64,000 nt of DNA. Origin: an uncultured Chloroflexota bacterium. GTDB taxonomy: Bacteria > Chloroflexota > Anaerolineae > UBA4142 > SHND01. Positions 16,212 through 24,464 of the stretch are shown here, one piece after another. The notes below the pieces were generated by a model. The model saw only the letters and a list, made by a program, of their open reading frames with translations, searched no databases and was not told where the DNA came from. The stretch spans positions 1-64,000 of the forward strand of contig CALMZO010000329.1 of NCBI GenBank assembly GCA_937870825.1, written 5' to 3'. Position numbers and translations under genes: made by a program. Each line of letters opens with the position of its first letter. Positions within the stretch are counted from its first letter, which is position 1.

Positions 16212-17413
16212 ATGTGTTGTGCATTACGTACGGCTTGCCGTACCCGCCGCACAGCGGCGCGCGGGCGCGCGATTTTTTCTTGCTCCGCGAAATCGCCAAG
16301 CAGCATCGCGTCACCTGCGCCTGCCTGCTCGAACAGCCCGACGAAGCGCGATGGATTGCCGCGCTCGAAACGTTTGGCATTCGCGCCATCGGCATCCCGC
16401 CCGCAGACACGACGATTTTCCAAAAAGCGCGCGCGTTCGCACAACATCGCGCGGTGCGCCGCCCGTTGGCAACATTTGATTTTTGGAACACGCGGTTGTA
16501 CGAATGTTTCCGGGAATTGACGACGGGAGAATCGTACGACATTGTTCAAATCGAACACTCTTTCCTCGTCCCGTATCTCGACGCGCTGCCAAAATCGTTT
16601 CGCGGCAAAACGATTTTGGATTTGCACAACATTGGCGCGCGGCAATATGCGCGGCTCGCCGCCTTACCGTTGTCCTTGTCCGCGCGCGCGCAGTTTTGGC
16701 TCAAGGCGCGCCTGATGCAAAATTGGGAAGCGCAACACGCAGCGCGGTTTGACCGCGTGTTGACCGTTTCGGAAAAGGAAGCCGCGTGGCTGCGCGCAGA
16801 AAATCCGGCGCTGCGCGTGTCCGTTGTGGAAAACGGCGTAGATACCCGCGCGATTCCGTTTTTGGCACAATCTGAAAATCGCGCCAAGCTTTTGTTTGTC
16901 GGCACATTGGGATATGCGCCGAACGCGGATGGACTGCAGTGGTTCGGCGCGGAAATTCTGCCGCAAATTCAGCGCACAATACCGGAGGTGTCGTTGCAAA
17001 TCGTCGGACGCGCGACCAACGCACGGGTGCGCGCGTTTTCTGATTTGCCCAACGTGTCGCTCGCCGCGAACGTTTCCGGTTTGGAATCGTTTTATCGAGA
17101 CGCAGAGGTCGTCGTTGTGCCGCTGCGCGCGGGCGGCGGCACGCGTTTGAAAATTTTGGAAGCAATGGCGTACGGACGCGCGATAGTCTCGACACATCTC
17201 GGCGCAGAGGGTTTGGATGTGCGTGATGGCGAGGACCTCCTTTTGGCAGACACGCCGCGCGCATTTGCGGCGCGCGTCATTGAATTGTTGCAGAATCGCG
17301 CCGAACGGGAGCGCATCGCCTACAACGCGCGTCAACTGGCGGAAACGCGCTGGGCGTGGTCGCATCTCGGCACAAAACTATTGAGCATCTATGACGAACT
17401 CGCCGCTGTTTAG
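16208..17413 (+). CDS. GT4 family glycosyltransferase
   Basis: A 401-residue GT-B transferase with two Rossmann-like halves. The N-terminal part has the usual glycine-rich opening (PYPPHSGARARDFFLL), the centre has the interdomain VVENGVDTRAIPF, and the C-terminal donor-binding half has LLFVGTLGYAPNADGLQWF, VVPLRAGGGTRLKILEAMAYG and ISTHLGAEGL-type sequence with the conserved Glu. The PLRAGGGTRLK motif is typical of transferases grouped with PelF/WcaL relatives. The ATG at 16208 overlaps the previous stop as ATGA; the ORF-track start is inside the previous gene. Likely cytoplasmic, acting on a lipid-linked glycan. Confidence 0.85.
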   Translation: MNVLCITYGLPYPPHSGARARDFFLLREIAKQHRVTCACLLEQPDEARWIAALETFGIRAIGIPPADTTIFQKARAFAQHRAVRRPLATFDFWNTRLYECFRELTTGESYDIVQIEHSFLVPYLDALPKSFRGKTILDLHNIGARQYARLAALPLSLSARAQFWLKARLMQNWEAQHAARFDRVLTVSEKEAAWLRAENPALRVSVVENGVDTRAIPFLAQSENRAKLLFVGTLGYAPNADGLQWFGAEILPQIQRTIPEVSLQIVGRATNARVRAFSDLPNVSLAANVSGLESFYRDAEVVVVPLRAGGGTRLKILEAMAYGRAIVSTHLGAEGLDVRDGEDLLLADTPRAFAARVIELLQNRAERERIAYNARQLAETRWAWSHLGTKLLSIYDELAAV

Positions 17414-18071
17414 TATTCTCATTCCCACCCTCGGCGAACGCCGCGCGCAATTTTTGCGGATATACGAGACCCTGCGCGCGCAAATCGAAACCGCGCAGAT
17501 GGAAAACGATGTCGAAATTTTAGCGTTGTGCGACAATCGCGAACAATCGCTCGGCGCGAAACGCAATCTGTTGCTGCAACGCGCGCGCGGTGAATTTGTG
17601 GCGTTCGTGGACGACGACGATGCGGTGGCGGAAGATTATGTGATGTTGATTTGTGAGGCGTTGGCGCGGCATCCCGAGATTGATTGTTTGGGCTTCACGG
17701 GCTTGGTCTATTTTCGCGGCGCGCATCCGCATCGCTTTGTGCATTCGTTGCGGTATGACCATTATTTTTCAAAGGGGGGGGTGTACTATCGCCCACCGTA
17801 CATTTTGAATCCGATTCGCCGCGCACTCGCGCGACAGATCACGTTTGCCAATATCAGTTTTAACGAAGACCAGGATTGGGCGATGCGTTTGACGCGCGCA
17901 AAGCTTATGCGGACTGAATTTATGCTTCAAGACATTTTGTATCATTACTACAGCCGCCGCCGTTACGCGGTGCAATGGGCAATTGATGTGACAGAACCTT
18001 GGCGCCATCCGCTTGGTCTGCAATTGGTCAATCGTCTGCGCGTGGTGCGGTGGCTTCAAAGAAACCGGTGA
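17391..18071 (+). CDS. Small GT2 family glycosyltransferase
   Basis: A 226-residue single-domain GT-A enzyme: FSILIPTLGERR, LALCDNREQSLGAKRNLLLQRARGEFVAFVDDDDAV with the metal-binding Asp cluster, and NEDQDWAMRL near the catalytic base. There is no membrane anchor. It overlaps the previous gene by 23 bases and the exporter permease by a GTGA junction, so it belongs to the same transcription unit. An 8-base G run (17774-17781) encodes part of SKGGV. Family placement is confident, linkage and sugar are not known. Confidence 0.8.
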   Translation: MTNSPLFSILIPTLGERRAQFLRIYETLRAQIETAQMENDVEILALCDNREQSLGAKRNLLLQRARGEFVAFVDDDDAVAEDYVMLICEALARHPEIDCLGFTGLVYFRGAHPHRFVHSLRYDHYFSKGGVYYRPPYILNPIRRALARQITFANISFNEDQDWAMRLTRAKLMRTEFMLQDILYHYYSRRRYAVQWAIDVTEPWRHPLGLQLVNRLRVVRWLQRNR

Positions 18072-18898
18072 ACGAACGGGTCATTCAGCGCGTGCGCCCC
18101 GCGAAAACGTGGAATGGGTTCGCGTGGCGCGAAATGTGGGAACGCCGCGAATTGGTCGAGGCGTTGATACGCCGCGAGATTCAGCTGCGCTATCGTCAAA
18201 CCTTCGCGGGCGTTTTGTGGGTCCTGGGGCAGCCGCTGATTACGACGATTGTTTTGAGCATCCTCCTCACGCGGCTCGCGGGGCAAACGCAAGGCAATGT
18301 GCCGTATCCCTTGTTCGTGTACGTGGCGTTGGTGGCGTGGGCGTATGTGAGTCACGCGCTCACCAAAGCGACGACGTGTTTTATCGAACACGCGGTCTTG
18401 ATTCAGCGCGTGTATCTGCCGCGTTTGCTCATTCCTTTTTCCGTCATCGTTGCCGCGCTGACCGATTTTGCGGTGGCGCTGCTTCTTTTGCCGATTCTGA
18501 TGTTCATCTATCAAATCGCGCCGTCCATCACCCTGCTCGCTTTTCCGTTGGTCGTCGTATTGATGGTTATCACGGTGTTTGGGATGGGCTTGTGGCTCGC
18601 CACCTTTAACGCGGAATATCGTGACATTTCGTTTGCCTTGCCGTTTCTCTTGCAGCTCGGACTTTTTGTGACGCCGATGTTTTATTCGAGTGAAATTATT
18701 CCGCTGCCGTGGCGTTGGCTCTATGCGTTGAATCCGATGGTCGGGGTTGTGGAAGGAATGCGCTGGACGTTGTTGAATCCCATGTATCCCGCGCCGACGG
18801 CATTGTTTTTGATTTCGACGTGTTCTGCCATCGCAATTCTGGTGAGTGGGCTTTATTTGTTTCAACGGCGCGAGCCGATTTTGGCGGATGTCATATGA
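18068..18898 (+). CDS. ABC polysaccharide exporter, permease subunit (Wzm/TagG type)
   Basis: Inner-membrane subunit of an ABC-2 type exporter for lipid-linked polysaccharide or teichoic-acid-like polymer. The N-terminal amphipathic region LVEALIRREIQLRYRQTFAGVLWVLGQPL is the family hallmark, followed by six membrane spans and the re-entrant region LFVTPMFYSSEIIP and LNPMVGVVEGMRW. I chose the GTG at 18068, which forms GTGA with the preceding stop; a GTG at 18050 is also possible. About 276 residues. It is followed by its ATPase with an ATGA overlap. Confidence 0.88.
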   Translation: MNERVIQRVRPAKTWNGFAWREMWERRELVEALIRREIQLRYRQTFAGVLWVLGQPLITTIVLSILLTRLAGQTQGNVPYPLFVYVALVAWAYVSHALTKATTCFIEHAVLIQRVYLPRLLIPFSVIVAALTDFAVALLLLPILMFIYQIAPSITLLAFPLVVVLMVITVFGMGLWLATFNAEYRDISFALPFLLQLGLFVTPMFYSSEIIPLPWRWLYALNPMVGVVEGMRWTLLNPMYPAPTALFLISTCSAIAILVSGLYLFQRREPILADVI

Positions 18899-19674
18899 AC
18901 GCCGCTGCGATTTCCGCCCGTCATTTGTACAAACAATTTACGCCGCGCGCGATGTATTCGCGCGGCTTGCGCTTTGCCATTGACCGCGCCGCCCGCGCAC
19001 CGTTGCAGCGGACGACGAGCGTCAACGGACATCGCAGGCGTGAAGATACGCGGTGGGCGCTGTACGATGTTTCGTTTGAAATCGCATGCGGCGAGTGCGT
19101 GGCGCTCATCGGACACAACGGCGCGGGCAAGTCGGTGCTGCTGCGAACATTGGCGCGTGTTTCGTACCCCACGCGCGGCGAAGCCGATTTGTACGGCAGC
19201 GTCGGCGCGGTTCTGGACGTGGGCGTCGGCTTCAATCGCGAACTCACGGGACGCGAAAATATCTTTTTGCAGGGCGCGATTTTGGGAATCAAAAAGCAAG
19301 AGCTCGCGAAACGTTTGGATGCGATTGTGGCGCTGTCGGGGATGCAAGATTTTTTGCAAGAGCCGCTGAAAACGTATTCGAACGGCATGCAAGTGCGTCT
19401 GGCATTTGCGATTGCGGCGCAGTTGGAGCCCGAAATTTTATTGATGGATGAAGTGCTGGCGGTTGCGGATGAGGAATTTATTCGCGTCTGCGTGCAAAAA
19501 TTGCGCGACTTGAAAAACGAAGGGCGTACGATTCTGCTCGCGTCGCACGATATTACGCTGTTATCGCAAGTGTGCACACGCGCGTTGTGGCTGGAACGCG
19601 GGCGCGTGGTCGGCGACGGCGGGATGGATGAGATTATGGCGCAATACCACGCGCACGCGAGCGCGTCGCTCTAG
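18895..19674 (+). CDS. ABC polysaccharide exporter, ATPase subunit (Wzt/TagH type)
   Basis: Energises export of the glycan made by this cluster. Walker A GHNGAGKSVLL, signature YSNGMQVRLAFAIA, Walker B EILLMDEVLAVAD and the switch His in LLASHD are complete, and the GVGFNRELTGRENIFLQGAILG segment is specific to polysaccharide exporters. At 259 residues it lacks the C-terminal carbohydrate-binding domain of long Wzt proteins, so chain-length recognition is not built in. About 30 extra residues (MYSRGLRFAIDRAARAPLQRTTSVNG) sit between the first strand and the core, as in other exporters of this group. Its stop overlaps the stop of the convergent GT10 gene in the palindrome CTAG. Confidence 0.92.
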   Translation: MNAAAISARHLYKQFTPRAMYSRGLRFAIDRAARAPLQRTTSVNGHRRREDTRWALYDVSFEIACGECVALIGHNGAGKSVLLRTLARVSYPTRGEADLYGSVGAVLDVGVGFNRELTGRENIFLQGAILGIKKQELAKRLDAIVALSGMQDFLQEPLKTYSNGMQVRLAFAIAAQLEPEILLMDEVLAVADEEFIRVCVQKLRDLKNEGRTILLASHDITLLSQVCTRALWLERGRVVGDGGMDEIMAQYHAHASASL

Positions 19675-20555
19675 CGCGCGGACAAACGCGCGGCGACCGC
19701 GCGACACAACCGTACTTGCGGATGCTCACCGTAACGCTCCGTCAATTCGCGGAACGCGGGGCGAAAGGGTTTTTGTTTCCACGCAAAATACTCGTTGTAG
19801 GCGTCCGCGTCGCGCGCGAGAAATTGCACGTACGCGGCGAGCGCGCGCGGCGATTCAAAATCGTTGACGTTGAGATAACACTTGTCGCCCGGCGCAAACG
19901 TTTCCACGTTCGGCGCGCCGAGATAAATCGGCACGGAACCTCGAAGCAGCGGGTCAAAAAACTTTTCTGTAACATAATCGCGCGCAATTGCATTTTCAAA
20001 CGCGAGTGTGAATTTGTACCGCGCGATGGTGTCCAATTTGGTGGCGCGCCACCGGTCCTTGGCTAGGCGCGCATTGTTCAAAAATTTTCCATACGAATCC
20101 ATTTCCACATGCCGCATGAGTTCGCGCATGTATTCGCGGCGTCCACTTGAATTGATGCGGCTCGAAACAAAGGCAACCACGGGCGCACGCGCCGTTTTCG
20201 GCTGCGGCGGCTCCCTCAAGGCGCGTACGATGTCTTGAACCTGACCATCGAAATACAACGCGGGCACATCCGCGTCCAATTGATATGTCATGGTCAAATC
20301 GAACGCGCGCATAAAATTTTCATCTTTTAAACGCGGATAATTTTCTTGGCACTCCATGGACCACGCCACCCAAATTTGCCCCGGCATTTTTTTGGGCAAG
20401 AAAAAACGCGGCTGCCATTTCCACTGCGGCAGGTGAAAGACAACGGCGTTGGCTTTGTGATACTGGCGGCGGTCGGCAGTAATTTCATAACCCGGCGGCA
20501 ACGCAACCATTTCGAGGGGCGCATTCCACAACGTGTCGTAAAAGAGAATTAACAT
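19671..20555 (-). CDS. GT10 alpha-1,3-fucosyltransferase-like protein
   Basis: A 294-residue soluble transferase. The C-terminal half carries the GT10 donor-binding signature: YKFTLAFENAIARDYVTEKFFDPLLRGSVPIYLGAPNVETFAPG, very close to bacterial alpha-1,3/1,4-fucosyltransferases. The N-terminal acceptor half has the WVAWSMECQENYPRL segment typical of the family. It therefore probably transfers fucose (or another sugar) from GDP-sugar onto the cluster's glycan. Its start codon overlaps the divergent FkbM start in the sequence CATG, leaving no intergenic DNA, and its stop overlaps the ABC ATPase stop. Confidence 0.85.
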   Translation of the reverse strand: MLILFYDTLWNAPLEMVALPPGYEITADRRQYHKANAVVFHLPQWKWQPRFFLPKKMPGQIWVAWSMECQENYPRLKDENFMRAFDLTMTYQLDADVPALYFDGQVQDIVRALREPPQPKTARAPVVAFVSSRINSSGRREYMRELMRHVEMDSYGKFLNNARLAKDRWRATKLDTIARYKFTLAFENAIARDYVTEKFFDPLLRGSVPIYLGAPNVETFAPGDKCYLNVNDFESPRALAAYVQFLARDADAYNEYFAWKQKPFRPAFRELTERYGEHPQVRLCRAVAARLSAR

Positions 20556-21525
20556 GACTCATCCGCGCAAATTGATTTCATGCCTTGAACCGCTCTGCAC
20601 ACGCTTCTCTTTGGCGCGCTGGATAGAGTGGCAAGCGCGCTATTTGACGGAATACGGCGCGCGGCGCCTGGCATGGTTTTTTATGCAACCGTTTGCCGAC
20701 CAAGTGACCTTTCGCCGACATGAACTATTTTGGACGATTTCCTTGCGCGATATTTCCGTGGCGAGCGAGTTGTGGTTCTTTCCGCAAAGAGAAGAATACA
20801 CGCTCGAACGGGTTGTCGAGTGGGCAGCCGCACACGGGCGCTTTGAACGCGGGCAAACGATTCTGGAATTGGGCGCAAACTTTGGCAGCACCACACTGCG
20901 ACTCACACAATTGACCGCTTGTCACATCCTTGCCGTTGAACCGGTGCCGCGCACCCTCGCGCTGTTGAAACAGAACGTCGCGCAAAATCAATTGACGACG
21001 CGCGTCACGATGGTCGAGCGCGCGGTGAGCGAAACGGACGGGCAACTCGAAATGCTCGTGCCGCTCAACGCGTACGGCGGTGCAGAAATTTTTGTCGGCG
21101 GTGTGACGCGCCCTGAAGCAATTTTTCAAGGCGCGTGTGAAACGGTAACCGTCCAGACTGTGCGTGTAGATACGCTGCTGCGCGAACTCGACGTGGACCC
21201 GACGACGATTGCGTTTGTGTGGTGCGACGCGCAAGGTTCGGAGGGCGCGGTGATTGCAACGGGTGAGATGTTGTGGCGCGCGGGCGTGCCGCTGTGGGCA
21301 GAAATCGCGCCGCTGCTCTTGACCCGTCAGCGCGCGCTGGAACGTTTGCTCGACGACGTAACGCGATATTTCGAGACGTATATTCCGCGTCCGCAGTTGG
21401 ACGCGCAAGGCATCGGCGCGTTACCGCGTTCCATCAACAGCTTTTCTGAATTTGTCGCGCAGCTGCAAGGCGAGGCGCAAATGGATGTGCTGCTCATTCC
21501 GCCAAGTTCAAACGCGTCGTCGTAA
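20554..21525 (+). CDS. FkbM family methyltransferase
   Basis: SAM-dependent methyltransferase, probably O-methylating a sugar of the surface glycan. Motif I is ILELGANFGSTTLRLTQL, followed by LAVEPVPRTLALLKQNVAQNQL, the FkbM-type VRVDTLLRELD and VWCDAQGSEGAVIATGE (the family's D-x-Q-G-x-E step). The N-terminal 90 residues are a helical extension with no clear domain. At 323 residues it is long for a single FkbM domain. The ATG overlaps the ATG of the divergent GT10 gene, and the last 18 bases overlap the convergent GT4 gene. Confidence 0.85.
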   Translation: MTHPRKLISCLEPLCTRFSLARWIEWQARYLTEYGARRLAWFFMQPFADQVTFRRHELFWTISLRDISVASELWFFPQREEYTLERVVEWAAAHGRFERGQTILELGANFGSTTLRLTQLTACHILAVEPVPRTLALLKQNVAQNQLTTRVTMVERAVSETDGQLEMLVPLNAYGGAEIFVGGVTRPEAIFQGACETVTVQTVRVDTLLRELDVDPTTIAFVWCDAQGSEGAVIATGEMLWRAGVPLWAEIAPLLLTRQRALERLLDDVTRYFETYIPRPQLDAQGIGALPRSINSFSEFVAQLQGEAQMDVLLIPPSSNASS

Positions 21526-22695
21526 CTCGGCTGCCACAATTTCGCGCAGCTGTCCCATGAATCGTTCTGCGGAAAACTGCGCGGCGCACGCGCCAAGCTG
21601 CGCGCGCAATGCCGCTTGCGTGTGTTCATTTTCCAACACGCGCGATATTTTTTCTACCGCGTCTTGTGGCGACGCATACAGCAAACGCGGTTCCGCCCCT
21701 ACAATTTCGACCTGTCCTCCATCGTTAGGCACAAAGACAATCGCTCCGCCGCGCGTCATTTCCGCAACGGCGAGACCAAAATGTTCGTCCTCCATCCCAT
21801 GAATGCCGTACCGGTGCGTCGTAATCAACTGCGTCAATTCCTCGCGCGCAATGTTTTCATGAAACGAAACCCAATCGGCATTCGCGTGAATGAGCGCGCG
21901 GATTTCATGGTAATACTCGGCATAGTTCGCGTTCTCATTCATCCCGCCGATAACGTGCAAGTGAATGTTGTGACCGCGCTCGCGCACCGCGCCCAAAATC
22001 TCGATGATGCGTTCGTATTTCTTTTCGGGTGAGATGCGTCCGATACACACAAAGCCGTTTTCGCGTTCCTGCCATGGAACTGTCGCGGGCTGCACGCATA
22101 CAGGCGGATACAGTGTGCGCGTGGGCATCTCATAGCTCGCTTGATACACTTGACCCGTCCAATCGGAATTGACCAGCGTCAGATTTTGGCGCATTTTTTC
22201 AAACTGAAATCCTGATAACAAGCGCCACGGACGATAATGGACTTGTACAAGATACTTGGCGCGTTCAGCCAGCGATGCGGACGCGAAAAATTTTTTGTCG
22301 CGATAGAACTTGTTCAACCAAGGAAAATGGATGTACTGAATGGCGCGGGTACCGACATCACATTCATCATTAAAAAAAATCGTCAAATCCGCGCCACGCG
22401 CCATCCGGCGCCCGGCGCGCAAGAGAAACGCCAACGGCAAAAAACTGTGCATATCAGGGTCAAGCGCGGCGAGACGGCGCATCCAGTCAGGAAAATGCGC
22501 GCTCCGAAATTGGGATGGATGCAGCTGCGTTCCATAATAGCGATTGATTTCGTCCCAGTGCGACGGTTTCCAGGTCAGGAACGTAACGTCATAATCGCTC
22601 TTGAGCGCCTCCAATGCCCACGCCGCGACGGACTGCCCCCCGCCCGGCGGATTGATATTGACTTGCAAAAAAAGAATGCGTGGTCTGCGAGTCAT
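21508..22695 (-). CDS. GT4 glycosyltransferase, paralogue 1
   Basis: A 395-residue GT-B enzyme. The N-terminal half opens with ILFLQVNINPPGGGQSVAAWALEAL; the C-terminal half has GFVCIGRISPEKKYERIIEIL, HLHVIGG, EHFGLAVAEMTRGGAIVFVPNDGGQVEIVG, with the conserved Glu and the glycine-rich donor loop. The HENIAREELTQL and NSDWTG features are Alg11-like. It is clearly a paralogue of the gene at 24461-25624: blocks such as RENGFVCIGR, FVPNDGGQVEIVG and LYPPV are shared. The two paralogues flank the GT32-FkbM fusion gene, to which this one is joined by an ATGA overlap. Confidence 0.87.
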   Translation of the reverse strand: MTRRPRILFLQVNINPPGGGQSVAAWALEALKSDYDVTFLTWKPSHWDEINRYYGTQLHPSQFRSAHFPDWMRRLAALDPDMHSFLPLAFLLRAGRRMARGADLTIFFNDECDVGTRAIQYIHFPWLNKFYRDKKFFASASLAERAKYLVQVHYRPWRLLSGFQFEKMRQNLTLVNSDWTGQVYQASYEMPTRTLYPPVCVQPATVPWQERENGFVCIGRISPEKKYERIIEILGAVRERGHNIHLHVIGGMNENANYAEYYHEIRALIHANADWVSFHENIAREELTQLITTHRYGIHGMEDEHFGLAVAEMTRGGAIVFVPNDGGQVEIVGAEPRLLYASPQDAVEKISRVLENEHTQAALRAQLGACAAQFSAERFMGQLREIVAAELRRRV

Positions 22696-24464
22696 GTGGA
22701 ATGCTTTTGGCGTGTCGCGGTAAAGACGCCCAGATGGTTTGCCGTGCGTCGCATCTGCACAGAAAAGCCCAGGCGCTGCAAATGGGCGACGAGATACTCG
22801 GCGCGATAGTCGGAATACTGTTCCAGCTGCGCGCGGGGGTCCAGCTGCGCGTACAGCGGTGCTTCCACTTCATGATATTCTCCCGCAATATAATCCACCC
22901 GCGCCAACAAGCGGCTCGTCAACAAAATCGGATATTCACTGGCTTCGCAATCGAGTTTCAAAAAACGCACGCGCGCAAATTGTTCGAGGATTTCATCCAG
23001 CCCGATGACTGCGACAGTCTGCGGCTCCGGCGCGCTGGCATCAAAGAGCTGTTCACCAAACTCGCTGACGATACCGCGCAATAACACATTTCCCCCTCCC
23101 GTGTTCTCGCCGTTATAACCCGAATGTACCAACGTGTACGGTTCGGCGATATCGCTGCGAAACACCGCGAGGTGAAACAGATGCACGCCTTGCAAAGTAC
23201 CGACATGCTGAGCCAATCGTTGAAAATTTTCCACTTCGGGTTCAAACGCATAAATTCTCCGCGAGCCGCGCAGATAACACATAAAACTGAATGTCCCAAT
23301 GTGCGCGCCCACATCCAGAATCACATCGTCAGGCGCAAAATTCATCTGCTCAACCCCGTACTCGTCCCACAACGCGATGCTGTCCACGACCGCCTGTCGT
23401 TCAAACCGATTGCGCGAGCGAAATCGCGTCCGCGCGTACGGATGTCGCCACTGGCGCTGCGCGTAATCGAAATGTTCCGCCGCGCGCGGCATCACATTTT
23501 CTTTAATCACCGAAAACGCCGCGAGTTTCGTCAGAATATACGCGCGCATTCCCAACTCGCGCGCCGCGCCTCCAACTTTTTCGAGCGCCTTTGCCGTTTC
23601 CCGCTTCAAGGTTGACGCTTGACGCAGCACGAACGAACGCGTCTCGCGCGGCGGCAAAAATTTTCGCGCGACGACGTTGTAGGTTGTGTCCACCTGGCGC
23701 ACAAATGCTTCGGTCATTTTGCCCGCGTGAAAGGTTGAAAAATCGCGGCGATACCGGTTCCACCACAAATGCGCCCACAAGTGAAAACTCACGACGCCTT
23801 CGTTGTCGGTATCCAAGCCTTCGAGCAGCGTGTGAATCCCTTGGCGCGTCCACATGTGTTTGTAAAAGATGCGCGGCGGTTCGAGATGCACAAGGGCAGG
23901 ATATTGCGAGGCGAGCCGGCTCGGCAGCAGCGTCGAATGATTGCTCCAGGTGCCGTTGAACGCGGCACGATGTTGTTCGAGCCACAATTTGCCAAAACGC
24001 GAATTGCGTTCCGACATCATGAACGCGTTGCACACCGACGGACGCAGCTGTTTGGTGATGGGGTCGGGAATATCGTCCTCGCGCCCCAAGACGAACGGCA
24101 TGTTATACAACGCGCGCGGAATCGGATTCACAAACAACGTGTCCATGTCCGCGTACACGCCGCCGTGCGAGACCAATTTTTCCAAACGGACAAAATCCGC
24201 CGCGTGCGCGTACTTGTACCGCGCGACATGCCAATCGCGATAGCGATAGCGGTCAATGAACGCGACGCGCGGAATTTTCACCAACACCAATTTCTCTTTG
24301 ATGAAATCCCAATACCGTCCATATGGTTCGTAATGATAATAAAAATAAATCGCGTCGGGGCGATTCACCTCCAGACACGATTGCAAGCACAAATAATGGA
24401 CGAGATGAAACGGCGCGCTCTGGCGTTTGAGGCCAAAGACAAAATGGAAACGATTGGGAATCAT
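22692..24464 (-). CDS. Fusion of GT32-like glycosyltransferase and FkbM methyltransferase
   Basis: One 590-residue protein with two enzymes. Residues 1 to about 290 resemble the OCH1/GT32 sugar transferases: FHFVFGLK, ADFVRLEKLVSHGGVYADMDTLFV (DxD at about 107) and a long region ending at FHLWAHLWWN. Residues about 360-590 are an FkbM methyltransferase: VILDVGAHIGTFSFMCYL motif I, YAFEPEVENFQRLAQHV, VIGLDEILEQFARVRFLKLDCEASEYPIL. A helical linker (TLKRETAKALEKVGGAARELG) joins them. The likely job is to add a sugar and methylate it or a neighbour, perhaps capping the chain. It is coupled by ATGA overlaps on both sides to two GT4 paralogues. Confidence 0.83.
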   Translation of the reverse strand: MIPNRFHFVFGLKRQSAPFHLVHYLCLQSCLEVNRPDAIYFYYHYEPYGRYWDFIKEKLVLVKIPRVAFIDRYRYRDWHVARYKYAHAADFVRLEKLVSHGGVYADMDTLFVNPIPRALYNMPFVLGREDDIPDPITKQLRPSVCNAFMMSERNSRFGKLWLEQHRAAFNGTWSNHSTLLPSRLASQYPALVHLEPPRIFYKHMWTRQGIHTLLEGLDTDNEGVVSFHLWAHLWWNRYRRDFSTFHAGKMTEAFVRQVDTTYNVVARKFLPPRETRSFVLRQASTLKRETAKALEKVGGAARELGMRAYILTKLAAFSVIKENVMPRAAEHFDYAQRQWRHPYARTRFRSRNRFERQAVVDSIALWDEYGVEQMNFAPDDVILDVGAHIGTFSFMCYLRGSRRIYAFEPEVENFQRLAQHVGTLQGVHLFHLAVFRSDIAEPYTLVHSGYNGENTGGGNVLLRGIVSEFGEQLFDASAPEPQTVAVIGLDEILEQFARVRFLKLDCEASEYPILLTSRLLARVDYIAGEYHEVEAPLYAQLDPRAQLEQYSDYRAEYLVAHLQRLGFSVQMRRTANHLGVFTATRQKHST

